A stretch of 64,000 nt of DNA from CAZOEL01 sp964578835. Lineage in GTDB: Bacteria; Desulfobacterota; Syntrophobacteria; Syntrophobacterales; Syntrophobacteraceae. Position 1 is the stretch's first letter; each line of letters opens with the position of its first letter. Shown in pieces: positions 16,380-26,300 of this stretch. The DNA lies in assembly GCA_964578835.1 (NCBI GenBank), contig CAZOEL010000026.1:1-64000 (forward strand). Direction: 5' to 3'. Made by a program: the position numbers and the translations under genes. The notes beneath the pieces are model-generated. The model was not told the origin of the DNA, made no database searches, and saw only the letters and a program-made list of their open reading frames with translations.

Positions 16380-17339
16380 CTATTCACTCAGATCGATTCC
16401 GACTTTGGCGGCAAGCTCCCGGATGGAGTCGTAGTCGCTGTCTTCAGCCGGGATGATGCCGGCAAAATGAGCGGCATCACATATGGACCGGTCCTCGGGG
16501 CTCAGGCAGTCGATTTTGAGAAGCGCACCCTTTATGGCGCTCAGGACTTTCGGGTCCAACCCCTGCCTGTAGGCATACATCCAGCCTGGATAATAGGGAG
16601 TATAGGCGAGGACTCTGATCTGGCTGAGGTCGATCTTATCGGCCACAAGGTCGAGCGTTCCTTCCCGGACGGAGCCAATGTCGTATCTTCCGTTATAGAC
16701 GGCCAACACGACCTTCTCCTGCTGACCTCCAGGCCCTGGCACAAAGACGATTTCGCCGAAGTCTTCCTTACGAATCCCGTGGTCGAAGAAGTGGCCTAAA
16801 GCGTAGAGGTATCCGCCGGCAGAAGAGGCATCGACTGCGACCCACCGCTTTCCCTTGCAGTCCTCAACAGTCTGGATCTTCTTGTTGTCGCTTCGGCAGA
16901 TGATCTGTCCGCGAAAATCCTCACGGCCATCGAGCTCGATGATGCGCGCAAAAGCCCGAACTCCATAGCGCTGGGCTACTTTGGCGTAGATAAAGGGATT
17001 GGCGAAGGAGATGTCGATCTTTCCCTGTCCGATCATCTTGATGTAGTCATCGAAGCTATCGGGAAAAACCTGCCGGATGGGAAGCCCTGTTTCCCGCTTG
17101 AGGCGCTCGATGAGGGAGTGGTGGCGCTCGAAGGACACCCGATGAAAGTACTGTGGCACATAGGCGTATGTGATCGTATGGAGGGCTTCCTCGAAGCCGA
17201 TTTCCTCCCTCTTTGAGAAATCGACGTAGATGGCCTCCTCATCCCTTCCGCATGAGAGGAGGAAGGGGATGAGTAAGAGGAATGCGGCCACAATCATTCG
17301 TCTGAAGGCATCCGCTCTATCTTTTCCATGCCTGTTCAT
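16380..17339 (-). CDS. PhnD-like phosphate/phosphonate-type binding lipoprotein
   Basis: This 319-aa exported lipoprotein has basic N-terminal residues, a hydrophobic stretch and a lipobox ending LLSC (about residue 30). The mature part is a PhnD/phosphate-phosphite-phosphonate ABC substrate-binding fold (ITYAYVPQYFH, IDISFANPFIYAKVAQRYG, SAGGYLYALGHFFDHG, YDIGSVREGTLDLV). No ABC permease or ATPase is adjacent, so it may act as an orphan sensor or binding protein. An ATG at 17339 with GGAG is preferred over the ATG at 17363. It is last in a three-gene minus-strand set. Confidence 0.85.
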   Translation of the reverse strand: MNRHGKDRADAFRRMIVAAFLLLIPFLLSCGRDEEAIYVDFSKREEIGFEEALHTITYAYVPQYFHRVSFERHHSLIERLKRETGLPIRQVFPDSFDDYIKMIGQGKIDISFANPFIYAKVAQRYGVRAFARIIELDGREDFRGQIICRSDNKKIQTVEDCKGKRWVAVDASSAGGYLYALGHFFDHGIRKEDFGEIVFVPGPGGQQEKVVLAVYNGRYDIGSVREGTLDLVADKIDLSQIRVLAYTPYYPGWMYAYRQGLDPKVLSAIKGALLKIDCLSPEDRSICDAAHFAGIIPAEDSDYDSIRELAAKVGIDLSE

Positions 17340-17368
17340 ACCCGGCTCCAGTGAAGATTCCATTATGG

Positions 17369-17833
17369 TTAGACCTTGCCTCGGACATCATGAACACCAA
17401 GCCCACCCGTGGAGAACTGCTCGATGATGATTTCGTAGAACTTCCTCTGCTGGGATGGCGTGAGAAGCTCTCGCTCTTCCAAAATGTGCTCGATCACCTC
17501 ATTTTCCAGGTCGGATTGGTGCAGAAGAATCTGACGGGCTACAGCATGGATGCGGTTCCTTTCGGGTGGATCGACAAAAAGAAGCCTTGCAAGCTCTGCC
17601 CGCTCACGGCGCAGGTTTTCCCGGATCTCGGCTACCTTGGGCAGGAAGGTATGTCGGATTTCCTGGACCAGCGCTCGCTGTTCCTCAGTCAAATCCGGAA
17701 TGAGATCAAGATACCCCTTGATCGCAACCGTGCTATTCCGGGAGCGCTTCAGATGGAGGTAAATCGCTGCCAGCGCTACCGCTGCAAAGATGAGAGCCGA
17801 AACAAAGCCCAAAACGAAATCCCATAAATCCAT
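17369..17833 (-). CDS. Membrane-anchored ZraP/CnrX-like metal-resistance family protein
   Basis: This 154-aa protein has one N-terminal membrane segment (WDFVLGFVSALIFAAVALAA) and a helical periplasmic domain. The helical region (LTEEQRALVQEIRHTF, LRRERAELARLLFVDPPERN, LLTPSQQRKFYEIIIEQF) resembles the Spy/CpxP/ZraP/CnrX heavy-metal-resistance superfamily. Such proteins sense or buffer metals, or act as periplasmic chaperones. SD GAGG lies before the ATG. It sits between the permease and the PhnD-like lipoprotein. Confidence 0.7.
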   Translation of the reverse strand: MDLWDFVLGFVSALIFAAVALAAIYLHLKRSRNSTVAIKGYLDLIPDLTEEQRALVQEIRHTFLPKVAEIRENLRRERAELARLLFVDPPERNRIHAVARQILLHQSDLENEVIEHILEERELLTPSQQRKFYEIIIEQFSTGGLGVHDVRGKV

Positions 17834-17949
17834 TTCGAAACCTCAATAAATGGCGGTGAATGGGTGAATCGGTGAGTAGGTGAATTGGAAAACCGCAATG
17901 CTCTCTTACGATTCATCCAGCGGATCTTATTTGCCGATTCACCATGTCT
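17834..17949. repeat. Short GGTGAATSGG direct repeats
   Basis: The spacer between the ZraP-like gene and the permease gene holds a run of near repeats (GGTGAATGGGTGAATCGGTGA, then GTAGGTGAATTGG). Nearly the same sequence occurs on the opposite strand at 39310-39335. No gene is visible in either copy. Confidence 0.4.
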
Positions 17950-19140
17950 TTATATTTTGAGCCAGCCTCTCCTCAGCGAGTTGTCCAGGATGACCCCCAC
18001 GAGGAAAGCCACACCCATGTTCCACATGGCAAAGGCGGCCACGATGAGCATCACGTAGAAATCGGCTTTCTTGTCTCCAATGTCTTTGACAACAATCGCC
18101 AGCTCCGAGCCCGCGAAGAACAGGATAACGCCCAGGATCGAGTTGGGGAATATCTTGAAGATGATGGAAACGGATTCGCTGAAGAACAGGGCAACGAGAA
18201 TGAGCATGATTCCAAGGATAACGAGAGCCCCGCCCGTCTTGGCTCCGAACCGAACGTGGCCGGCCATGCCGCCTGCTCCGTGACACATGGGAATGCCGCC
18301 AAAGAGAGGCGAAGCGAGGTTCATAATACCTTGGGAGACCGCAATCTTTTCCTCGGTCACCTTTCTATCCGGAAAAAGCTCGTTGTTCTCGGCAACGATT
18401 GCTATGACCGCGTTGCCCAGAGTGAGCGGTATCTGAGGAATCGTGAAGAGCAATGTGCCTGTGATGAGATCGTTCCACGAGATCATGGGGATGCTGAACA
18501 CCGGGAGCTTGAAGCCGATATGGATTTTGGCCAGCTCGGTCATAAATTCGGGGTTCATGACCACGGCGGAAACCACCCCGATGATGAGAAGCACAAACAT
18601 GGCCGGGATCTTGGGGTTGGTGAGAAGGATGTAGGTAATGACCAGAGCGCAACCCGCAAGGACGGGAGCCGTCTTCATCCTGTTGATTCCATCGACCATG
18701 AAGGTGAGCCCCAGACCCAGCATGATGCCGCGAACCACCGGTTTGGTCGCAAGCCTGGCAATGGGCCTGATGAAGCCCGTAACGCCTGCAAGAAGCCAGA
18801 AAATCCCTGTGGTGATGCCGGCTCCATAAACCGCTGCCGGAGCTATGCCTCCGGCAATGGCTGCCGCGCCGATGGCTTTCATGGGCTGGACCGGAAGAGG
18901 CGTCCTGTAGTAAAGCCCCGATGCCATGAGAGTGATGCCGAACATGAAGAGAAGCCCGAGGGGAGGCATCTGTACAATGGTGATATAGGCGACGACGAAA
19001 GGAATCAAGGTGCCGACGTCTCCAAACGCTCCAGCCCATTCCATCCGATTGTACTGATTCTTTGTTTTTGCGTCGACAGCTCCTTCACCAGCCTCAGCCT
19101 CCTGAACCTTACCATCAGTAACCTTGACATTCGTTTCCAT
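17950..19140 (-). CDS. MOT1-type molybdate/sulfate permease
   Basis: This 396-aa protein has about ten hydrophobic segments and the MOT1/SulP-like signatures EWAGAFGDVGTLIPFVVAY near the N-terminus and TPLPVQPMKAIGAAAIAGG. MOT1 proteins transport molybdate or sulfate across the inner membrane. In an anaerobe with molybdopterin and cluster enzymes either ion would make sense, and the choice cannot be made from sequence. A strong SD (AAGGAGG) precedes the ATG. It appears to be the first gene of a set with the ZraP-like and PhnD-like genes. Confidence 0.85.
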   Translation of the reverse strand: METNVKVTDGKVQEAEAGEGAVDAKTKNQYNRMEWAGAFGDVGTLIPFVVAYITIVQMPPLGLLFMFGITLMASGLYYRTPLPVQPMKAIGAAAIAGGIAPAAVYGAGITTGIFWLLAGVTGFIRPIARLATKPVVRGIMLGLGLTFMVDGINRMKTAPVLAGCALVITYILLTNPKIPAMFVLLIIGVVSAVVMNPEFMTELAKIHIGFKLPVFSIPMISWNDLITGTLLFTIPQIPLTLGNAVIAIVAENNELFPDRKVTEEKIAVSQGIMNLASPLFGGIPMCHGAGGMAGHVRFGAKTGGALVILGIMLILVALFFSESVSIIFKIFPNSILGVILFFAGSELAIVVKDIGDKKADFYVMLIVAAFAMWNMGVAFLVGVILDNSLRRGWLKI

Positions 19141-19844
19141 GACAGAGACGCCTCCTTCTCAAATAGATCGGTTCACCGATATCAGTTTGAAATAGACAGA
19201 GCCCATGGAGAGGGGCGGAAAATCGCCGAATTCATCAAGCGTTTCGGTGAATGGAGCTTGCGCCCGGCTCACCGGCTCCACAAAATCCTCTACAAATAGA
19301 GACAATCTTTCGAATAACGATAGCTTAACTTGAGCAGCTTCTCCATCCTTCCAATCATGACTGTTCCTATCCTCTCAACTCGCACATTATTCTTCGGAAG
19401 CTCTAAAACCTCGAAGACCCGCCGGACGGTTCGACCTGTATTACTCAGAAACACAATGTGTGTTTTGGGCCTTCATAGTGTTAAACAACTGAGAAGTGAA
19501 AAACTTGCGGCTCGACCGAGCGAAACCTTCTTACCCGCGTCAGCAGTCCAAAGAGGCGCATGTACGGATTTGCCGCCTTGACAAGTCATTGCCATAATAT
19601 TAACTAGCAGAATTAAGGCGCTATTGGCAATAAAGTACTCACTATCGAACCTCCCGAACGAGCACGGGATGCCGTAGCGACTGTTTCCCGCGACACTCGA
19701 TCATGGTGCGCGATTGATCTTCACTCGAGTTCTGTTTTTCTCCAAGGAATTCGCGCCACACCTGCGAGTCTTTGGACGTACCGTTCGCTTTGGATCTAGC
19801 CACCGCGAACAACAGGGACAAACCCGGAATGAGGAGTTTTAAAG
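19141..19844. other. Intergenic region without recognisable gene
   Basis: This is a 704-nt stretch between the divergent permease and secreted-protein genes. I find no credible ORF, tRNA or large repeat. On the minus strand the permease leader can form a small hairpin (CGGTGA ... TCACCG, around 19245-19275). Promoters for both flanking genes must lie here, but none is convincing. Confidence 0.5.
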
Positions 19845-20351
19845 ATGAAATGCTTTCCATTGTTCCTATTGGCTTTCCTGACTGTCGTAATGGCTTTTGG
19901 CCACGCAGCCGCGCAGCACTCGGGCGATCACGCAAAGCATATGGCTGAGATGAACGAGCGCGGGGATAGCGTGATGGGCTTCAGCCAGGCAAAGACGACC
20001 CACCATTTTCGGTTGCTTGCAGATGGCGGCAGCATCGAAGTCGAAGCGAACGATCCGAATGATGCTGTGAGCAAGGATCAGATCCGGCGGCACCTCGAGG
20101 ACATTTCAAAAGCCTTCTCCGAAGGCAGATTCGAACAGCCAATGGAAATACACCATAAGACGCCTCCAGGGGCGCCGATAATGCGGGAGTTGAAAGCGGC
20201 GATCGACTACCGGTTCCAACCCACGCAGAGCGGCGGGCAGGTGAGGATCACGACCGCGGATAAGAGAGCGCTGGATGCTATCCATGAGTTCTTGCGCTTC
20301 CAGATAGAAGAGCATCAAACGGGCGATCCTCTCGGAGTGGCATCGAAATAG
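19845..20351 (+). CDS. Conserved secreted protein of unknown function
   Basis: This 168-aa protein has a clear signal peptide (FPLFLLAFLTVVMAFGHAAA, cleavage near AAAQ, residue 23). A His-rich mature start (HSGDHAKHM) is followed by a small soluble domain (HHFRLLADGGSIEVEAND, IRRHLEDISKAF, RFQPTQSGGQVRI, AIHEFLRFQIEEH). From family knowledge, similar exported proteins occur in many proteobacteria, often near metal or copper genes, and lack a proven function. SD GAGGAG. It stands alone on the plus strand, convergent with the efflux operon. Confidence 0.7.
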   Translation: MKCFPLFLLAFLTVVMAFGHAAAQHSGDHAKHMAEMNERGDSVMGFSQAKTTHHFRLLADGGSIEVEANDPNDAVSKDQIRRHLEDISKAFSEGRFEQPMEIHHKTPPGAPIMRELKAAIDYRFQPTQSGGQVRITTADKRALDAIHEFLRFQIEEHQTGDPLGVASK

Positions 20352-20610
20352 AAGCCGGAACGAGATCCCTTATACGCTATTGAATGCAGGGAGTCCCGGA
20401 TGTAACTCGACAAGGTTCGGAGTCCGGAAGAGGCTGACAAGATCGTAGTTTTCCGTCGCACACCGGAGGCCGAACATCCGGCCAGGTTGGACTAGCAGAT
20501 GCAGAGAAGGCCCAACACACATCCCTGCTTCACTCTTTCCTTTGATTTTGGTTCCCGACAGGTTCCGTAGAACAGAGCCCCTGGTTGTTCGAATTCCGAC
20601 TGAGTCCAAA

Positions 20611-22083
20611 TCAGGGTCCGGCGCCTGCATGCGCCGTTTGCCAGCCTCCTCCAAGAGACTTGATCAAACCCACGGCTGCAACCAGCTGCTGGCCCTGCAA
20701 TCGCGCGCCGGTGCGCTGGAGCGCTAAAACGGCATTTTGCGCAGTAGCGACTTCGAGATAGGTCACAAGGCCGGAGCTGTAACGGTTGTTGGCTATTTCG
20801 AGTTGTTTGCTCGCCGATTGCAATGCGGCCAACACCTGCTCATGTTGGCTGGCAAGCAGATGCTCAGCCGCAAGGTTGTTTTCCACATCCGCAAAAGCGC
20901 TCAAAACAATTTGGCGATAGCGGGCCACGGTCTCCTCGTGCGCAGCTTTGGCTTGCCTCAGATTTGCCGTGAGCTGGCCGCCCTGAAACAGCGGCAGCGA
21001 AAGAGAAGGCCCTGCGGCCCAAAACCGGCTCGGCCAATCGAAGAGAATTCCTATGTCCGCACTCTGGAAGCCGGCAAGTCCGTTAAATCTGACCGTTGGG
21101 AAGAACGCCGCCGTGGCCGCTCCGATATTGGCGTTGGCGGCAGCCATGCGGCGTTCGGCAGCTGCGATATCGGGCCTCCGCTCCAGCAGATCCGATGGCA
21201 GGTCCGGTGGAACGATGAGAGGCGGCAAATCGAGCGGCCGTTCTTCCAGGTGGAAGAGGGATGCGTTCTTCCCGGTAAGCACCGCAAGCGCGTGCTCGAA
21301 TTTTGCGCGCTGCAGCGCATTGTCCGGTAGTTGAGCTTCCGTGGTTTTGAGCACCGTTTCCGCCTGCGCCACATCGAGATCCGAGACCATGCCGCCGGCT
21401 CTGCGGTTTTGGACCAGCGCAAGCGATTTTCGGTAGACCTCAATGCTCGAGACAAGGAGGGCCTTATCCGCATCGAGGGCTCGAATAGTAAGATAGTCGG
21501 CTGCCATTTCGGACTGGATGGCAAGTCTAACCGACTCGACATCATCGGCGCTTGATTCCCTTTGAGCCTTGGCGGATTCGAGCGTGCGCCGCACACGACC
21601 CCACAGGTCAAGCTCATAGCTTAAATCGAAGGGAACCGTGAAGCTCTCATAGGTCTCACCAGGCTTTCCTCCAACAGGTCTGTTTTCTGAGTCGCGCTGC
21701 CGCACCGGCTGAAAGGCTGCTCCAAGGCGGGGGAAGAGCCCCGAGCGGGCGACATCGGCAACCGCCCGGGCCTGCTCGAACCTGGCGGCAGCGGCCTTGA
21801 GATCCTGGTTGGCCGTCGCAGCGTCGATCTCCAGGCGGTTGAGCTCCGGGTCGCCGAATATTTCCCACCAGTTGCCCTTGGGCAGGTGAGCCTTGGGCGT
21901 GGCGATCTTCCACTCACCCGCGCGGCAGGTGTATGCCTCTGGAATAGTGGTGACTTCGGGACGCTGGTAGTCGGGTCCGACGGCGCAGCCGATCATAAGC
22001 AGCGCAATCGCCATCAGCACAGGAAAAGTAAAAGCCCGGCTGGTTCTTGCCATTTGGCGAACAGGACTCTGAGTTATCTTCAT
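20611..22083 (-). CDS. NodT-family RND outer-membrane lipoprotein
   Basis: This 490-aa TolC-like outer membrane factor of the NodT/OprM class has a signal sequence with lipobox (LLMIGC, about residue 34), a CAVGPDYQRP mature start, and two repeated OEP domains (FEQARAVADVARSGLFPRLG, LFQGGQLTANLRQAKAAHEE). It forms the exit duct of the tripartite pump encoded by the two upstream genes. Its ATG overlaps the adaptor stop by 4 nt. Last gene of the efflux series. Confidence 0.92.
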   Translation of the reverse strand: MKITQSPVRQMARTSRAFTFPVLMAIALLMIGCAVGPDYQRPEVTTIPEAYTCRAGEWKIATPKAHLPKGNWWEIFGDPELNRLEIDAATANQDLKAAAARFEQARAVADVARSGLFPRLGAAFQPVRQRDSENRPVGGKPGETYESFTVPFDLSYELDLWGRVRRTLESAKAQRESSADDVESVRLAIQSEMAADYLTIRALDADKALLVSSIEVYRKSLALVQNRRAGGMVSDLDVAQAETVLKTTEAQLPDNALQRAKFEHALAVLTGKNASLFHLEERPLDLPPLIVPPDLPSDLLERRPDIAAAERRMAAANANIGAATAAFFPTVRFNGLAGFQSADIGILFDWPSRFWAAGPSLSLPLFQGGQLTANLRQAKAAHEETVARYRQIVLSAFADVENNLAAEHLLASQHEQVLAALQSASKQLEIANNRYSSGLVTYLEVATAQNAVLALQRTGARLQGQQLVAAVGLIKSLGGGWQTAHAGAGP

Positions 22084-23285
22084 TGACCTTTTTCCATTTT
22101 AGCGGCTTCATTGACGGCTACCATGCAGCCGTTCACAAGAGATTCTGAAGGGTTTACGATCACGCGCTCTTTTGCCTCCACGCCTGCAAGCACCTCGATC
22201 ATCCGGCCGAAGTCGCGCCCGAGCTTCACAGGGCGCAGCTCGACTTTTCCGTCTTCTTGCACGATACCGACCTGCGGCCCTTCGGCGCGAAACATGACAG
22301 TGTTTGCCGGAACGGTCAACGCAGCCTGCATCTTCGCCTCGATGAATCGCACCTGGGCATAGCTTCCCGCCAGAATTTCCTCCTTCGAGTTATCCACCTC
22401 AAGCTCGGTGAGCAGGGTCCTCGAATCCGGCGCTATAACCCCTGCGGTACGGAGGACCTTTGCCGGAAAATCCCGGCCGGGAAGCTCGGGAACATTCATC
22501 TCTGCGGCTTGGCCAGCTTTGATGCTTTTTGCCATTGCCTGGGGGACCTGCACAAATACCCTTAGCTTTTGCGTTTGGGCCAGGTGGAAGATCTCCTTTG
22601 CGCTACCCGCTACGATGAGGTCTCCCGAATCGATGTTGCGAACCGTGATGGCGCCGGAAAAGGGAGCTGTGAGGCGGCTGAAGGACTGGAGCTTCTCAAG
22701 GCGCCTTACCTCAGCGCGAGCCGAGTCGGCAAGGGCGGTCTTGAGCTTTAAATCGGCCTGCTTCTCCGCGTTTTCCTGCTCGCTCACGCTGGCCGTCTTC
22801 AAAAGATTTGCCCAGCGCGCCGCCGTGATCCTGGAAAGCCCGAGGGTTGCCTCGGCCTGAGCGAGCTGAGCGCGCCCGCGCTCGAGCTCCTGGTTGAGCT
22901 CGGGTGTGTCGATCTCGGCCAGAAGCTGCCCCTCCTCGACATGGGCGCCGATATCTACAAGCCGGCGCTTCAAGTAGCCGTTGGCGCGCGCATAAATGGG
23001 CGCCTCGACCCAAGGCCTTATTTCAGCCGGGAGCGACAGGCCGGACCCGGACTGGCCAGGCTTGGGCGAAACGACGCTCACGGTTGGAATGGAGAGCTCC
23101 ACCGTCTCGGCCCCAAGCTCTGCGTGCTGGCTCCAGCGGGGAATGAGGCCGGCTATCACCCCAAAGGCAATCAGCACCACCACGACGGCCGCAGCGAGCA
23201 AGACCCTGGCTGTCGAGCGACGGGATTCAGATGCGGGTCCGGAGGTTTTCCACAGCTCCACTCGATCTTCTTTCCTTGAGTTCAT
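22080..23285 (-). CDS. RND efflux periplasmic adaptor (membrane fusion protein)
   Basis: This 401-aa protein has one N-terminal membrane anchor (VLLAAAVVVVLIAFGVIAGL), a lipoyl/barrel-sandwich domain (APIYARANGYLKRRLVDIG, EEGQLLAEIDTPEL), a coiled-coil hairpin (LAQAEATLGLSRITA), and the second lipoyl half (LTAPFSGAITVRNIDSGDL). It links the inner-membrane RND pump to the outer-membrane factor. It is 38 nt after the pump gene and overlaps the OMF gene. Confidence 0.9.
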   Translation of the reverse strand: MNSRKEDRVELWKTSGPASESRRSTARVLLAAAVVVVLIAFGVIAGLIPRWSQHAELGAETVELSIPTVSVVSPKPGQSGSGLSLPAEIRPWVEAPIYARANGYLKRRLVDIGAHVEEGQLLAEIDTPELNQELERGRAQLAQAEATLGLSRITAARWANLLKTASVSEQENAEKQADLKLKTALADSARAEVRRLEKLQSFSRLTAPFSGAITVRNIDSGDLIVAGSAKEIFHLAQTQKLRVFVQVPQAMAKSIKAGQAAEMNVPELPGRDFPAKVLRTAGVIAPDSRTLLTELEVDNSKEEILAGSYAQVRFIEAKMQAALTVPANTVMFRAEGPQVGIVQEDGKVELRPVKLGRDFGRMIEVLAGVEAKERVIVNPSESLVNGCMVAVNEAAKMEKGQ

Positions 23286-23323
23286 CGCAATACCTTATCA
23301 ATCGATGGTTTGGGTTAAGTTTC

Positions 23324-26300
23324 CTACACTCCCTCGGGAAATTCCTTCGGCTGCGCTGCTTCCGGTTTCCTTCGGCGCAAGATGCTGAACACCACGGGCA
23401 CGAAAAAGAGGGTCGCGACCGTTGCGAGCACCAGGCCGCCTATAACCGCAATGCCGAGCGGAGCATTCTGCTCGCCGCCTTCACCAAGGGCGAGCGACAT
23501 CGGGAGCATTCCGATAATCATGGCAAGGGCGGTCATGAGCACCGGACGCAGGCGGCCGACTCCTGCTTCCCAGGCCGAGGTGAGCGAATCCATGCCTTCC
23601 TCGAGATTGTTCCTTGCAAAGCTCACCACCAGAACGGAGTTTGCCGTCGCAACCCCGATGCTCATGATGGCTCCCATGAGGGCGGGGACACTGAGAGTTG
23701 TGAGCGTGAGGTAGAGCCCCCAGACGACACCGGCCAGGGCGCCGGGGAGCGCCGTGATGATAATGAAAGGATCCAGCCAGCTTTGGAAATTCACGACCAG
23801 AAGTAGGTAGATGAGCACTATGGCCAAAATCAGACCGATTCCGAGCCCGGTGTAGCTCTTGTGCATCGTGTCCGCCTGGCCGCGGAGCATGATGAAGCTT
23901 CCTTTGGGAAGCTCCTTTTTGGCCTCTTCGATGATGGGAGTGATATCCTTGAGCACTCCGCCGAGGTCCCGGCCGCTCACCCCGCCGAAGACATCGATTA
24001 CCGGCATCACGTTGTAGTGGGAGAAGATGGGAGAGCCGCTCGTCCGCTCGAAGGTTGCGAGGTTTGCGAGGATCTGGGAGTTGTTCTTTCCGGGCTGGCT
24101 TGCGCTCACCGGGATTGAATTGATCGCGTCGATCGAATCCATGGGATACTCGGGCGCCCTCATGTTCACCAGGTACTGGATGCCGTTCTTGGGGTTGAGC
24201 CAGTAATTGGGCTGCACCTGGCCGCTGCCGGAAAGGCTCAAAAGCACCGCGCCCGCCACGTCACGCTCGGTGAGGCCGATCTGCGAGGCCTTGATGCGGT
24301 CGATGGCGAAGTGGAGTTCGGGCTGGTCGGCGGGCTGCTGCACACGTACGTCCACGGCGCCCGGTACCTTGCGGATCTTGTCCGCAAGGCTCGCTGCTAT
24401 TGCCCGGCTTTTATCGCGGTCCCGGCCCACGATCTGAATATCGAAGGGGGCGGGCAGTCCGAAGTTGATCGTCTGGTTCACTATATCGGCGGGCAGGAAA
24501 TAGAAGGTGTTTCCCGGAAAATCACGGTTAAGGCGGGATCTCAGGCGACGCACGTAACCGTCGGTTGGCCTGTGACCGTGGTTGAGGGATACGAGAATGT
24601 CCGCGTCGGCGGTCCCCGTGAGACCGTTGTCGATGTAGGTGAGCGGGACGCCTCCGAAGGGGATGCCGATGTTATCCAGTATGCCGCCGATCTCACGGCT
24701 CGGGATCTCCTCGCGGATCACGGCCTCGATCCGGTCGACGAGCCGGGCGGTTTCCTCGATGCGCATCCCGCTGGGGGCTCGAACGTGCAGCCGGAACTGG
24801 CCGGCGTCGACCGTGGGGAAAAAATCCTGGCCGAGCTGCGGGATGAGCAGCCAGCTGCCGATGCAAAAGGCCGGGAAGAGGACCACGAAAAGCGCCCGAT
24901 GCGCCAAAACCATTCCCAACATTCGGCGGTAGCCTTCCCGGAACCCGGCAAAGCCGCGCTCGAAAATACCCGGCTGCGCCCCCGTCGAATGGCCGCCGTT
25001 CCTGACGTTTCGGTAGAACCACATGACCAGGGTCGGTATGAGCGTTCGTGAGAGCGCATAGCTTGCCAGCATGGCAAAGACAACCGCCTCGGCCAGGGGC
25101 GCGAAGAGGTATCGAGCGACTCCCGAGAGGAAAAACATGGGCACGAACACAATGCAGATGCAAAGCGTCGAGACGAATGCCGGAAGCGCGATTTCCCGGG
25201 CGCCATCGAGAATAGCATCGATGTTGTTCTTATCCATCGCCATGTGGCAGTGGATGTTCTCGATGGTAACGGTTGCATCATCCACCAGAATACCTACGGC
25301 CAGGGCCAGGCCGCCGAGCGTCATGAGGTTTATGGTCTCGCCGAGGGCGCTCAAGAGCGCCAGTGAGCTCAGGATGGATAGCGGGATCGAGATGGCGATG
25401 ATGAAGGTACTCCGCCATGAGCCGAGAAAAAGAAGGATCATCAGGGCAGTGAGAGCGGCCGCAATCACTCCTTCCTTCACCACGCCATCTATGGCGGCAC
25501 GCACAAAAAGCGATTGGTCGGCGAATTCCCTGGCATCGAGCTCGGGCGGGAGCCCTGCGAGGATCTGCGGCATCGCCTTCTTGACGCCGTCCACGACGCG
25601 CAGGGTCGATGCCGCGCCGCTTTTGAGTATCGTCAAGAGCACGCCGCGCTTACCGTTAAGACGCACCACATTTTGTTGAGGCTGGTAGCCGTCGTGCACC
25701 TGAGCCACGTCGCCTATGCGTATCACGGCGCCATTCACCGTCTTTATGGGCAGATCGTTCAGTGCGGCGATGGTTGGCGGGTTGCTGTTGAGAGATACAT
25801 TATACTCGGTTTCGCCGATTTTGGCGGCGCCGCTGGGCAGGACAAAGTTCTGGGCATTGAAGGCGCTTACGACATCGGCAGGCGCCAGGTTTTTGGCCTT
25901 GAGGGCCGCAAGATCGATATCCACGGCCACAACCCTGGCCTTCCCACCGTAGGGATACGGAACGGAGGCGCCGCGCACAGTTGCAAGCCCCACCTTTACG
26001 CGGTTCATGGCCATGTCCTGCAGTTCCTGCTCCGAAAACTTCGTGCTTGCCAGGCTGTACTGAAGGATAGGAACGGAGGAGGCATTGTAGCGGATGATGA
26101 AAGGCGGATTCATGCCGGGCGGCAAGAAGCGCAGCGCCGTCTGTCCACTGGCCGCAAGCTGCCCTACGGCATCCGATACCGAAGCGCCGGGCTGCAGAAA
26201 TACCTTGATGACACCCGCACCATTGTATGCAGTCGATTCCACGTGCTCGATATCGTTTACGAGGGTTGTGATCATGCGCTCATGGTTGTAGATGACGCGC

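Noticed and set aside
17944..19299. Plus-strand frame of 451 codons over the MOT1 permease
   Set aside because: Highly charged, low-complexity translation opposite a membrane protein gene; a mirror effect of hydrophobic codons.
19141..19330. Molybdenum-cofactor riboswitch upstream of the MOT1 permease
   Set aside because: Only one small CGGTGA/TCACCG hairpin is seen; the conserved Moco motif blocks cannot be recognised.
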